Below are positions 23,237-30,434 of a DNA stretch of 46,160 bases, piece after piece (the stretch's first letter is position 1; each line of letters opens with the position of its first letter). The notes under the pieces are model-generated. The model saw nothing but the letters and a program-made list of their open reading frames with translations. It ran no database searches and was not told where the DNA came from. A program made the translations under genes and the position numbers. The stretch is from a virus. The DNA lies in the IMG/VR virus record IMGVR_UViG_3300046028_001430, positions 1-46,160 of that record; one strand, 5' to 3'.

Positions 23237-24068
23237 CTAGTCTAAAGTCTTCCATGGTAAATTTAGTAATATCAGTAACAGCTGGATTGATCCAAAGTTG
23301 TGGTGCAGGTAAGGGTTCACGTGATAGTTGTTCTTTTACCTGATCTACATGATTCAAATATATGTGTGCGTCACCGAGTACGTGAACAAACTCGCCTACC
23401 CCAAGGCCACACACTTGGGCTACCATATGCGTTAGCAGGCTGTAGGACGCTATATTAAAAGGCACGCCTAAAAACATATCGCATGATCGTTGATACATTT
23501 GACACGACAACTTATTATCTGCACTTACGTAAAACTGTGCAAAACAATGACACGGTGGTAGAGCCATAGAGCTTAATTCTCCCGGATTCCACGCAGTTAA
23601 TATGTGTCTACGTCCATACGGATCTGTTTTGATATTGTGAATAAGTTCTGCTAATTGATCTATTTCTACTGGCTCACTTTCACTCGAGCTAACCCAACGT
23701 TTTAATTGTGTACGCCAGTGACGCCACTGTACACCGTATACACGACCTAGATCACCCGGAAACTTAGCATTGGGTTTCCAATATGGTGATGTTGCATTGT
23801 CTGTCCATATAGTACGTTTACCACTATCGCGTGTACCGTGTAGTATTTCTGCTAGTCTGCGTTCATCACCACTACCTTCAATAAACCAAAGTAGTTCACT
23901 GAGACAGGCTTTGAATGCTAGTTTTTTGGTAGTAACAGCTGGAAAGCCCTTGCTCAAGTCATAGCGTTGTTGCATACCAAATATGCCAATTGTGCCAGTG
24001 CCTGTGCGATCTTCTCGTACAGTGCCATTATTTAAAACTGTATGTAATGCGTCAAGATATGTTTTCAT
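23190..24068 (-). CDS. thyA: Thymidylate synthase
   Basis: A 292-residue ThyA-type enzyme that methylates dUMP to dTMP with methylenetetrahydrofolate. The catalytic cysteine is in ALPPCHCFAQ, the dUMP-phosphate arginines are in YGRRH and QRSCDMFLGVPFN, and the C-terminal APMAV closes the active site. The N-terminal EDRTGTGT loop is standard. Phages use it for precursor supply during replication. The DHFR gene, needed to regenerate folate after this reaction, lies two genes upstream, with an SGNH gene between. A consensus promoter lies about 100 bases upstream, inside that SGNH gene. Confidence 0.96.
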   Translation of the reverse strand: MKTYLDALHTVLNNGTVREDRTGTGTIGIFGMQQRYDLSKGFPAVTTKKLAFKACLSELLWFIEGSGDERRLAEILHGTRDSGKRTIWTDNATSPYWKPNAKFPGDLGRVYGVQWRHWRTQLKRWVSSSESEPVEIDQLAELIHNIKTDPYGRRHILTAWNPGELSSMALPPCHCFAQFYVSADNKLSCQMYQRSCDMFLGVPFNIASYSLLTHMVAQVCGLGVGEFVHVLGDAHIYLNHVDQVKEQLSREPLPAPQLWINPAVTDITKFTMEDFRLDGYNSLAPISAPMAV

Positions 24069-24747
24069 GTGTAATTAGATATTCAAAAAGTTTTCGATGG
24101 GCATGCCGATTTGGGTGTCTTCCGTCGGGCCAAAATAATTCTTTATTATCAAAAATTGAGTCCTGTAATGTTTTATTATATATTAGATTGTCCAAGCTGT
24201 CAACATCGAAATGCCGCCAGGATTGATCGATCCAGTCCGAAAACCAAATTTTAGGATGAATAAACGCGGGCATTAACAATTCGGGTATGCTGGGAATAAC
24301 AGGAGATAAATTTGTATACTGTTCAATTAATTCTAGATTTAATTTGCTACATCCGCCTAGGCATATAATTTTTTTATCAAATGAATTTAATATTTTATAG
24401 GTATTATCTATTAGACTATTCTGTTTGGTAAGTAAATTCTCAAATGTATCAACCCATTTATCTCCATATGGACGTAGATCGCGGATAGGATCTGTTTGAA
24501 ACCATATAATATGATCGTAGCATCGTAACTCTAATTGTTGTAATTTTACTAATATTTCTTTATTAGATGCACCACCTTGGGAAATATTAGTAACAGCATG
24601 ACCTAGTTCTAATAGATAGTACTCTAAACCACGGTGAGTAATAATATAAGACTCATCTAATTCATCACCATCTTCCCACTTCCGTTCGCCGGCTCCCCAC
24701 CCCCATTCGCCACACCCCCACGAATCGCCTGCAATTAATATTTTCAT
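24052..24747 (-). CDS. SGNH/GDSL-type hydrolase-like protein
   Basis: A 231-residue protein with GDSWGCG at residues 7-13 (block I), GGASN in the block III position and DGRHPNRHAH near the C-terminus, a clear block V DxxH-type motif. All catalytic elements of an SGNH hydrolase are therefore visible, better than in most of its relatives here. It sits between the DHFR gene (TAATG overlap) and thyA (17-base overlap), an odd place for an esterase. No signal peptide. Substrate unknown; it may be part of the same glycan-tailoring programme, and its coding region also carries the thyA promoter. Confidence 0.78.
   Translation of the reverse strand: MKILIAGDSWGCGEWGWGAGERKWEDGDELDESYIITHRGLEYYLLELGHAVTNISQGGASNKEILVKLQQLELRCYDHIIWFQTDPIRDLRPYGDKWVDTFENLLTKQNSLIDNTYKILNSFDKKIICLGGCSKLNLELIEQYTNLSPVIPSIPELLMPAFIHPKIWFSDWIDQSWRHFDVDSLDNLIYNKTLQDSIFDNKELFWPDGRHPNRHAHRKLFEYLITHENIS
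24175..24203 (-). promoter_or_regulatory. Consensus sigma-70 promoter for thyA, inside the SGNH gene
   Basis: TTGACA (24203-24198), exactly 17 bases, then TATAAT (24180-24175) on the minus strand. The start point would fall near 24168, giving a leader of about 100 bases before the thyA ATG at 24068. The elements lie in the coding sequence of the SGNH protein (encoding VDSLDNLIYN), so they are constrained by both functions. Confidence 0.65.
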
Positions 24748-25250
24748 TATTTAAAAAACATTACTCGATCCCACGTTTCGTAGGTGCAGTTGTCACCGGG
24801 CTTAACTGATTTAATTTGAAAGCATGCCAGCATACTTTCCAACTGAATACGTGTGTCAGTAAACCAAGCACCTTTGATTCGTGTAAGTAATACTCTATCA
24901 ACAATACTTTCTGTTGCTTCGTATAACTGTCGACCACCAATAACATACACATCTTTAGAGGGATTATCCTTTTGTAACTGTAGTATATTCTCTACAGGGT
25001 TACTAGGAATCCATTTAACCAGGTGTTGATATTGTTGTGCTACATGTCGGCTACTAACAACATAGTTTTCACGATTGGGCAATGGCTTAGGCATCTTAGG
25101 ATCATCCCAAGTGTTACGACCCATGACTACAATATTACCTGTAGTGTGTTGAGCAAACCAACGCATATCTTCTTTATTATGTGGCCAAGGCAAGGTACCT
25201 CTGTTACCAATACCTCCAGTATTGGTAGAAGCTAAAATTGATATAATCAT
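24747..25250 (-). CDS. Dihydrofolate reductase
   Basis: A 167-residue DHFR reducing dihydrofolate to tetrahydrofolate with NADPH. Visible family features are ILASTNTGGIGNRGTLPW (substrate-binding loop with the conserved W), VVMGRNTWDD (cofactor binding) and YVIGGRQLYE. The length is typical of bacterial and phage enzymes. It works with thymidylate synthase, which oxidises the folate. The start overlaps the preceding stop as ATGA, and its TAA overlaps the SGNH ATG. Confidence 0.95.
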   Translation of the reverse strand: MIISILASTNTGGIGNRGTLPWPHNKEDMRWFAQHTTGNIVVMGRNTWDDPKMPKPLPNRENYVVSSRHVAQQYQHLVKWIPSNPVENILQLQKDNPSKDVYVIGGRQLYEATESIVDRVLLTRIKGAWFTDTRIQLESMLACFQIKSVKPGDNCTYETWDRVMFFK

Positions 25251-25603
25251 AGGTTCTTAAGTACCTTGTCTGTCTCGGGTTGAACAGCGCCAACTACTTT
25301 ATCAATGTCAATAAAGAAGTCTACAGTTTCAATATACTCGTCTAGGTCTTGAAACTTAGCATTGAGCAAATCTTCAATATCATCTGGGTCCTGTCCGTCA
25401 TCGAGTAATTGTTTAACATCAATTGAAAGGTCAGTGCCATCAACGAGCTTAACGATAATACGTTGTAGCACGGTAACTGGCACTTCCTTTTTATCAACGT
25501 CTCTAACAATATCTTGCCAACGTTTCTTAACACTCATGTTAAGTTTCTTGCCTGGTGTAGCTTTACGCCGCGGCTTTTTTGGTTGTGGTAGGTTTTCTGG
25601 CAT
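25247..25603 (-). CDS. Conserved phage protein of unknown function (acidic, helical)
   Basis: A 118-residue protein with a basic, proline/lysine-rich first 22 residues and an acidic remainder (VKLVDGTDLSIDVKQLLDDGQDPDDIEDLL...). An internal start at MSVKKRWQ (25537) is possible: neither ATG has a strong ribosome-binding site. From memory, similar proteins are widespread in marine T4-like phages without a known function. It overlaps the gene before it by 41 bases in another frame and the DHFR gene by 4 bases. Confidence 0.7.
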   Translation of the reverse strand: MPENLPQPKKPRRKATPGKKLNMSVKKRWQDIVRDVDKKEVPVTVLQRIIVKLVDGTDLSIDVKQLLDDGQDPDDIEDLLNAKFQDLDEYIETVDFFIDIDKVVGAVQPETDKVLKNL

Positions 25604-26264
25604 TTGTTTTCTTCGCAGGAGTTGTTGTTGTAGTTGCTTTTGCTACTTTTGCCTTAGTTACCTTAGGTGCTAGTGCGTTTGCTTCTTCTTTTAATCTTTT
25701 AGCTTCAGCCAATAAACTCTTAGCTTCAGATTCCATTTTATTGGCCTGTGCTATGCGTTGATTTGCAATATCAGCATCGGACAATACACCATCTGTGTTA
25801 ACACTAGCTGATGTAGTATTTACACTTTCTGCCGTAGTTCTTGCCGGCTCACCTAACTCTCTACCTTCCCATCTTTGCCCTTGATCTGCCTTGGCTAATT
25901 TTTCAGTTGCGGCTTCACCTTTAGCAATTTCATTTAGTAAAGTGTTTAATTCATCTAAGCGTACTGAACTAGCTGAAGTTGGTGTTACAATAACTTGGTT
26001 AGTTGGTACTTTTGACATCAACCCACCGCGGTGAATTGTAGTTAAACAATTTTGACCATCTGCCATAGTATGACGGAATAGTGCATCAGCAAAGTCATTG
26101 GCCTGTTGACCAATGTCGCTTTCTAACACCTTCATTAATTCATCATGAATGCGCATTGGTAATGTTTCACTGTAGATCACTAAACACATGTGATCTTCGT
26201 CCGGTACTTGTCTATATGCAATAACAACTCGCTTGTTATTGTGTCTACCTACGTGCTTAATCAT
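25563..26264 (-). CDS. Conserved phage protein with basic Ala/Lys/Thr tail
   Basis: The start is placed at MIKHVGRHNNKR because AGGAGT lies six bases upstream; a longer frame to 26309 lacks such a site. The 233-residue product has an N-terminal globular domain of about 120 residues (PDEDHMCLVIYS..., FRHTMADGQN..., QVIVTPTSASSVRLDELN), then a coiled-coil-like helix (IAQANKMESEAKSLLAEAKRLKEEANAL is the region near residues 165-195) and a low-complexity Lys/Thr/Ala tail. The N-terminal domain resembles, from memory, a conserved unknown of marine phages. The tail resembles histone-like or DNA-binding extensions. Function unknown. Confidence 0.75.
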   Translation of the reverse strand: MIKHVGRHNNKRVVIAYRQVPDEDHMCLVIYSETLPMRIHDELMKVLESDIGQQANDFADALFRHTMADGQNCLTTIHRGGLMSKVPTNQVIVTPTSASSVRLDELNTLLNEIAKGEAATEKLAKADQGQRWEGRELGEPARTTAESVNTTSASVNTDGVLSDADIANQRIAQANKMESEAKSLLAEAKRLKEEANALAPKVTKAKVAKATTTTTPAKKTNARKPTTTKKAAA

Positions 26265-26268
26265 AGTA

Positions 26269-26520
26269 TTACTCCTGTGCAGCAGTTTCTGGTTTAGAAA
26301 TTGCACCAACGCTGTCTAAAAATGCAATTAATTTATTGTATAACGTGCCAACGTTGGCTAACTCTTCGGCCCGATATGCGCCGCGTTGTGAGGTAAGTTG
26401 GATGATTTGTGCAACAAGAACTAAATCTTGAATTGTTAAACTTGGTACTTGTGGTTGTTGTGTTTCGTTAGATTCAACAGGCGTTGAATTTTCTGTTGCG
26501 GTTGTTTCTGCTTTGGCCAT
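26269..26520 (-). CDS. Conserved small phage protein (LTSQRGAYRAEEL type)
   Basis: An 83-residue protein: a Thr/Glu/Gln-rich leader of about 28 residues and a helical C-terminal domain with LTIQDLVLVAQIIQLTSQRGAYRAEEL split over residues 28-54, followed by VGTLYNKLIAFLDSVGA. This helical pattern is, as I recall, common in T4-like marine phages, where the function is unknown. The ATG is preceded by AAGGAGAAC. It lies four bases upstream of the next gene. Confidence 0.72.
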   Translation of the reverse strand: MAKAETTATENSTPVESNETQQPQVPSLTIQDLVLVAQIIQLTSQRGAYRAEELANVGTLYNKLIAFLDSVGAISKPETAAQE

Positions 26521-26580
26521 TAAAAAGTTCTCCTTGGGATAACTTTATTTACCATGGTCTTAACAGGTGGAAATATTTTA

Positions 26581-26871
26581 TTACCACATAATATTAGATT
26601 GATTAAGTTGAGGTAGAAACAAGGCAAAATAACTAGCTTCACTAGCCAATTCAAATGCGATGCAATATTGTCGTGCGATAACACCAGACTCTTGCTTGAC
26701 ATCAATCTGTCCAGAGTAGAAGCGTCCTTCTAAGTTCTCATAGAGCCAGTCAACCAGATCCTTGTCTTGTACAGCAAGGTCGAATATTACAGGAGTAAAG
26801 TGAGGCGGGCAATGACTAAGTTGTCTTAGTCCGTGTACATTGAGTGGGTTAGGTTCGTTATGTTTTAACAT
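26581..26871 (-). CDS. 96-residue hypothetical protein
   Basis: A soluble protein (MLKHNEPNPLNVHGLRQL... WLYENLEGRFYSGQ...) with no recognised motif apart from an aromatic-rich core. The start is fixed by a TAATG overlap with the 56-residue gene upstream. An overlapping frame at 26520-26705 is rejected as a shadow. The W-L-Y-E-N-L-x-G-R-F segment resembles, from memory, short conserved proteins of marine phages. Function unknown. Confidence 0.7.
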   Translation of the reverse strand: MLKHNEPNPLNVHGLRQLSHCPPHFTPVIFDLAVQDKDLVDWLYENLEGRFYSGQIDVKQESGVIARQYCIAFELASEASYFALFLPQLNQSNIMW

Positions 26872-27041
26872 TATTTTAACTGCATAATACGACTAATTTC
26901 TGCGTGGGCTTCTGTGCAGTCTAACTGTTCTTCAAAAATATCAGCCCAGGTTGTTTCTTCCATCATATTGTATGCTGGAGTTGAGATAACATGTTTGTAT
27001 GTAATGGACCAAACTCCCCAAGTGTTTTCATTTGGATTCAT
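26871..27041 (-). CDS. 56-residue acidic hypothetical protein
   Basis: A short frame beginning MNPNENTWGVWSITYKHV and ending SRIMQLK. It fills the gap between the HIT gene and the 96-residue gene. AAGG nine bases upstream of the ATG serves as a ribosome-binding site and the TAA overlaps the following ATG (TAATG). The composition is acidic, with one predicted helix at the end (WADIFEEQLDCTEAHAEISR). No family recognised. Confidence 0.72.
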   Translation of the reverse strand: MNPNENTWGVWSITYKHVISTPAYNMMEETTWADIFEEQLDCTEAHAEISRIMQLK

Positions 27042-27051
27042 TTATTTTTCC

Positions 27052-27507
27052 TTAATCTCTAGCATCGCCAAAGTCACTATACCATTTATTTACTTCGTCG
27101 TAGGCATCACCGATTCCTTTGCTCTTATAATTACCCAAGTGAGGAATAACATTACGCACACCACCACGTGGATCAGTGACATCACCCTTGCGTCGAGGAA
27201 TCATATGTACATGTGGCCAAGCAACTGTTTGTCCGGCCGCTTCACCAACATTAATGCCAATGTTATATCCATCACAGTTACCTTCGGCAACCATACGTTG
27301 TCCTTGCGCAATGGCATCAGCTACTGCGTCGGCTAACACATCTACGGTATTATACTTAGGCACAAACAGCAGGTGCCCGTAGCTGACAGGAAAGCCATCT
27401 TTAAAAATAGCAATGTGAAAGTCTTCTTCTACTAATGTAGTCCACGGTGCTTGTTCGGGTGTACATTCGCTTAATTCATAGGGCAATGATTCAATTATTT
27501 TTGTCAT
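27052..27507 (-). CDS. HIT-family protein, first motif histidine replaced
   Basis: The start is placed at MTKIIESLPY (27507), where TAGGAAAA precedes the ATG; the longer open frame to 27741 overlaps the next gene and lacks similarity. The 151-residue product has the HIT fold signatures SYGHLLFVP (residues 42-50) and GQTVAWPHVHMIPRRKGD (92-109). Aligned to the usual H-x-H-x-H motif, the first histidine is W97, while the presumed nucleophile H99 and following H101 remain. HIT proteins hydrolyse or transfer nucleotides from dinucleoside polyphosphates and similar substrates. Related W-x-H-x-H forms exist as far as I recall. The role in infection is unknown. Confidence 0.85.
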   Translation of the reverse strand: MTKIIESLPYELSECTPEQAPWTTLVEEDFHIAIFKDGFPVSYGHLLFVPKYNTVDVLADAVADAIAQGQRMVAEGNCDGYNIGINVGEAAGQTVAWPHVHMIPRRKGDVTDPRGGVRNVIPHLGNYKSKGIGDAYDEVNKWYSDFGDARD

Positions 27508-27517
27508 AGTATTTTTC

Positions 27518-27964
27518 CTAAAATGGTATTGCACTGTAATCAACTTCGTCGTCAATATCGTACTCTTCTTCAAGATGCAAGCGCCATTCGTCAACACTGG
27601 TACATCCGACAGTGCCTTTAACTTCACGACCAGTTTTAATGGTGCGTAGTAATTGCCGATTACGTTCGACTTGTTCTTTTTCCTTACGTTTCTTATCATT
27701 GCCAAGTTTAAGCATCTCTTCGTAGCCGCGAGCCCATTCAACGCCAGTTAACCAGGTATTGATCTCCTCAAGTGTACCTATAAAGATATCGGCATCACGA
27801 CTGTAGTGTGGTAAACAATCTTCCTTAGGTTTTAAACAGATATAACTTATAATGTTGTTAGCACCATAGTTATAATTAGCTGAAGAAGAAAACTTAAACC
27901 CAAGCTCTTCTGCTCGAGCTTCTACACGTTTCATACGCTGTACATCATCCCAACCTAAGGCCAT
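27518..27964 (-). CDS. 148-residue hypothetical protein
   Basis: Begins MALGWDDVQRMKRVEARAEELGFKF; the middle contains a strongly charged helix (EMLKLGNDKKRKEKEQVERNR region, split around residues 83-103) and the end is acidic (EEEYDIDDEVDYSAIPF). No membrane segment or catalytic motif. Its ATG shares four bases with the stop of the gene upstream (ATGG/TAATGG arrangement at 27964). It appears to be a conserved structural or regulatory small protein of the phage; no function assigned. Confidence 0.65.
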   Translation of the reverse strand: MALGWDDVQRMKRVEARAEELGFKFSSSANYNYGANNIISYICLKPKEDCLPHYSRDADIFIGTLEEINTWLTGVEWARGYEEMLKLGNDKKRKEKEQVERNRQLLRTIKTGREVKGTVGCTSVDEWRLHLEEEYDIDDEVDYSAIPF

Positions 27965-28422
27965 TATCGTTTTTCCAATTCTTTTATGAAGTCTTCAGCA
28001 AGCATACCAGAACTTGCGCCTTTATAGTTAGGATCATCACCGGCACTCCAACTTGGACCCCACATAGGAGTTGGTTTAGAAGTAGTTGGTGTACCGATCG
28101 GACCAAACGGACTGCCCGGATTGTATGGTGGTGTAAATGGTTCAACTTGACGCTTTTGTTGATCCCATTTAATCTTGTTTAGATCATCTTCTAAACGACC
28201 TAATCGTTGATTAAGATTGCGCATATCCTCAAACACACGTGCTAGCGGACCGTTGCGTAGCATTTGATCAGGATGTTCTGATGTACACAGCACAGTTATA
28301 GTCATAAGCGCACGTAAGGAGTCCTTAATGCGTTGATCGTCTGACTCTAGTGCAGAATCAATGACTCGAATAATCTGTTCAAGATCAAAGTCTTTTTGGT
28401 CTTTTAGCCTACCTGTACTCAT
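27964..28422 (-). CDS. 152-residue hypothetical protein with Pro/Gly-rich C-terminus
   Basis: An N-terminal helical region (FDLEQIIRVIDSALESDDQR, LRALMTITVLCT) is followed by a coiled-coil-like segment (MRNLNQRLGRLEDDLNKIK) and then a Pro/Gly-rich, probably disordered stretch (TPPYNPGSPFGPIGTPTT) before a final short helix. I recall similar proteins in marine T4-like phages, without assigned function. It is coupled by one-base overlaps on both sides. Confidence 0.7.
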   Translation of the reverse strand: MSTGRLKDQKDFDLEQIIRVIDSALESDDQRIKDSLRALMTITVLCTSEHPDQMLRNGPLARVFEDMRNLNQRLGRLEDDLNKIKWDQQKRQVEPFTPPYNPGSPFGPIGTPTTSKPTPMWGPSWSAGDDPNYKGASSGMLAEDFIKELEKR

Positions 28423-28757
28423 TACTCAACCACCTCTAACTTAGGTTTGGTTTTAAGTCGAGTTACATTCTTTGGCTTTTCTGGAGTAGCAGGTCTATAG
28501 TGGGTTGCTACTTCCACAATAGGAAAAACCCAAGAATTCTCTTCTTTATTATCACCAAAGAAGTATTCTAACAATTTCTTACCAAACCCTTTACGGTTTG
28601 GCACAGCCATAACCATTATTTTACCCGACAATTCATTATACTGTTCGGTGGTGATGTATTTGTACTTCCATAGATAAGCAAGTGTGTCGTGTGTAGCACT
28701 AGACATTTGCTCTGCTAACTCTGTAGGACTATAACTAAAACTTTGATATACTGACAT
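28422..28757 (-). CDS. 111-residue hypothetical protein
   Basis: Begins MSVYQSFSYSPTELAEQM; the central part is helical with aromatic residues (LAYLWKYKYITTEQYNEL), then NRKGFGKKLLEYFFG, and the tail is Lys/Pro-rich (KPKNVTRLKTKPKLEVVE). It directly follows the VWA gene with a TAATG overlap and so may be part of the same operon and process. No recognised domain. Confidence 0.65.
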   Translation of the reverse strand: MSVYQSFSYSPTELAEQMSSATHDTLAYLWKYKYITTEQYNELSGKIMVMAVPNRKGFGKKLLEYFFGDNKEENSWVFPIVEVATHYRPATPEKPKNVTRLKTKPKLEVVE

Positions 28758-30031
28758 TAATTGGATCCTTTCGATAAATCATAATAAGCTGTAATACCAA
28801 ACGGCGCTTCGATACTAGTAGTACCGTGTATTACAAATAATGTGTCTGCGTAACTCTCGTCACCCCAACCACCACCTGGGTAACCATCTGTAAACATAAT
28901 AAACAATTTTGGCGCAATTTCATTTTCACGCATAAATTCCCAATTACATTCAAAGTCTGTACCACCGCCACCTTGTAATTCGTAAGTGTCAATGTCGTCA
29001 ATGTTATCTGGCGTGAATTTTTCGTAACCATAAACATCTGTATCAAATGACCATACATCAAGTTTAAAGTCGTCAAACGCCTCCATAATACCTTTAACTT
29101 CACTTAAGATATCACGCAACATACCTTCACTCATACTGCCCGACGCATCAATGCTAACACTAACATCAATTGTTTCTGCAAAGTTGCTACCTGGCAAAAT
29201 TGCATCTAAATGTTGCCCTTTTCTATTCATACGTGCCCAGGTAAAGTCAGCACGTACTAAACTCTGTACCTGTTGTCTAATCAGTTCACGCCAGTTTAGT
29301 TGTGGGTTTGTTAGCTTATTAATCAAACGTTTAACACCCATTGGCAAGTTACCTGCACCTGCCGCTTCTGCCGCTTGTAGTACAGCTTCGCGTATTTCGT
29401 CACGCAATGCTTTCTTTTCTTCAGCAGTCATTTTAGCAGGGCGACCATCTTTGCCCTCGCCGTTGCCGTCACTATCGCCTTCACCAGCATCGTCATCATC
29501 ATCTAAGTGTTCATCTAACAATTGTTTAAGCAAATCATTAACGTTAATTTTTTCAGCGTTTTCATACAGCAAGTCATACACTTCTTCTGAGCTCATTCCT
29601 GCATATTTTTTATCATACAAAATCGGCACACTTGTAATTTTCTCACCGATCTTGCTGTTAATTAAATCAGCATTAACACAATAGTCTGCCGCAACGTTAT
29701 ACAATTGCGCATCTCTATCTTGTCTACGTCCCATGTGATCGTAAACTACATGCAACACTTCATGCCCAACTAAAAACTCCACTTGTTTCTGTGGCAGTTT
29801 GTTTACAAATTCACTGTTATAGTAAAAATTACGTCCGTCTGTAGCCGCAGTACTACACCACTCATCAGCGTTAACTAATTTTAAGCGTGTTGCTAAGTTG
29901 CCAAAAAATGGCGCCTTAAGCAATAGCGCAATACGTGCCGTAATAAGTTTTTCACGTACAGCCGCATCAATACGTGCGTCTGTTACTGTTACAACTTTTT
30001 TCTTTTCTGCGCTAGTTGTTGCTGTTGCCAT
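28757..30031 (-). CDS. DUF2201-type protein: putative metallopeptidase plus VWA domain
   Basis: A 424-residue protein. The N-terminal domain has HEVLH at residues 90-94, a zinc metallopeptidase motif. An acidic, Asp/Gly-rich linker spans about 176-196. The C-terminal domain is VWA-like, with the MIDAS start DASGS at 295-299 and a later GGGGTD. Such proteins pair with MoxR AAA+ ATPases, which act as chaperones remodelling protein complexes or metal centres; the ATPase gene is two genes upstream. The pair resembles CobS/CobT-like sets of marine phages. A consensus promoter lies 32 bases before the ATG, and AGGAGCAGGT gives ribosome binding. The target of the complex is unknown. Confidence 0.88.
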   Translation of the reverse strand: MATATTSAEKKKVVTVTDARIDAAVREKLITARIALLLKAPFFGNLATRLKLVNADEWCSTAATDGRNFYYNSEFVNKLPQKQVEFLVGHEVLHVVYDHMGRRQDRDAQLYNVAADYCVNADLINSKIGEKITSVPILYDKKYAGMSSEEVYDLLYENAEKINVNDLLKQLLDEHLDDDDDAGEGDSDGNGEGKDGRPAKMTAEEKKALRDEIREAVLQAAEAAGAGNLPMGVKRLINKLTNPQLNWRELIRQQVQSLVRADFTWARMNRKGQHLDAILPGSNFAETIDVSVSIDASGSMSEGMLRDILSEVKGIMEAFDDFKLDVWSFDTDVYGYEKFTPDNIDDIDTYELQGGGGTDFECNWEFMRENEIAPKLFIMFTDGYPGGGWGDESYADTLFVIHGTTSIEAPFGITAYYDLSKGSN

Positions 30032-30062
30032 TACCTGCTCCTAATTGTTTACTATAACAGCT

Positions 30063-30091
30063 ATTATACATTCAAATGTGGTGTTTGTCAA
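30063..30091 (-). promoter_or_regulatory. Consensus sigma-70 promoter of the VWA gene
   Basis: TTGACA (30091-30086), 17 bases, TATAAT (30068-30063). Its -35 box overlaps the stop codon region of the upstream 103-residue gene. The sequence just before the -35 (CAGCACTTGACAAA) is shared with the MoxR promoter. Confidence 0.85.
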
Positions 30092-30399
30092 GTGCTGTGT
30101 GCCAAGGTGAAGAATGCCAATGCTTCTTCCGTTACATAAATTCTTAATAGGTGGTGATCAGATTGCCAAGCCCACTTTGGAGTTTGGTGGGTAAGACTGT
30201 TTATTCGATGACACTTACCAAGTTCGGCGCTTGGACCAAACTTCTCCCAAAACCAAACACGGTGTTTGAGAAAATTTAATTCGTTATCTGATATATTACT
30301 AAACCCACGTCGAACATAAACATTATAATTTATATAATGATTAAACAGTTCGTGACCAGTATGTCTACGGTCCATCTTAGTTATTTTGAAATCACTCAT
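30088..30399 (-). CDS. 103-residue hypothetical protein between MoxR and VWA genes
   Basis: Begins MSDFKITKMDRRHTGHELFNHYINY and is rich in Trp, His and Tyr (VWFWEKFGPSAELGKCHRIN, HQTPKWAWQSDHHLLRIYV). No motif recognised. It lies between an intrinsic terminator and the VWA promoter, so it should be expressed mainly by read-through from the MoxR transcript, or from a promoter I did not recognise. No strong ribosome-binding site is evident. Function unknown. Confidence 0.6.
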   Translation of the reverse strand: MSDFKITKMDRRHTGHELFNHYINYNVYVRRGFSNISDNELNFLKHRVWFWEKFGPSAELGKCHRINSLTHQTPKWAWQSDHHLLRIYVTEEALAFFTLAHST

Positions 30400-30406
30400 C
30401 GAATGT

Positions 30407-30429
30407 AAAAAGCCCCTTGCGGGGCTTTT
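30407..30429 (-). terminator. Intrinsic terminator after the MoxR gene
   Basis: On the minus strand GCCCC-GCAA-GGGGC followed by TTTTT, with flanking A/T pairs extending the stem to nine base pairs and a GNRA-type GCAA loop. It starts six bases after the MoxR stop codon. The symmetric A/T flanks would also allow termination of plus-strand transcripts. Confidence 0.92.
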
Positions 30430-30434
30430 CCTTA

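Noticed and set aside
27508-27741. N-terminal extension of the HIT protein
   Set aside because: The extra 78 residues overlap the upstream gene, resemble no HIT protein, and a ribosome-binding site is present at the internal ATG 27507.
29151-29684. A 177-codon open frame on the plus strand
   Set aside because: It is exactly antisense to the metallopeptidase-VWA gene; its Ser/Leu-rich low-complexity product reflects the acidic linker on the other strand.
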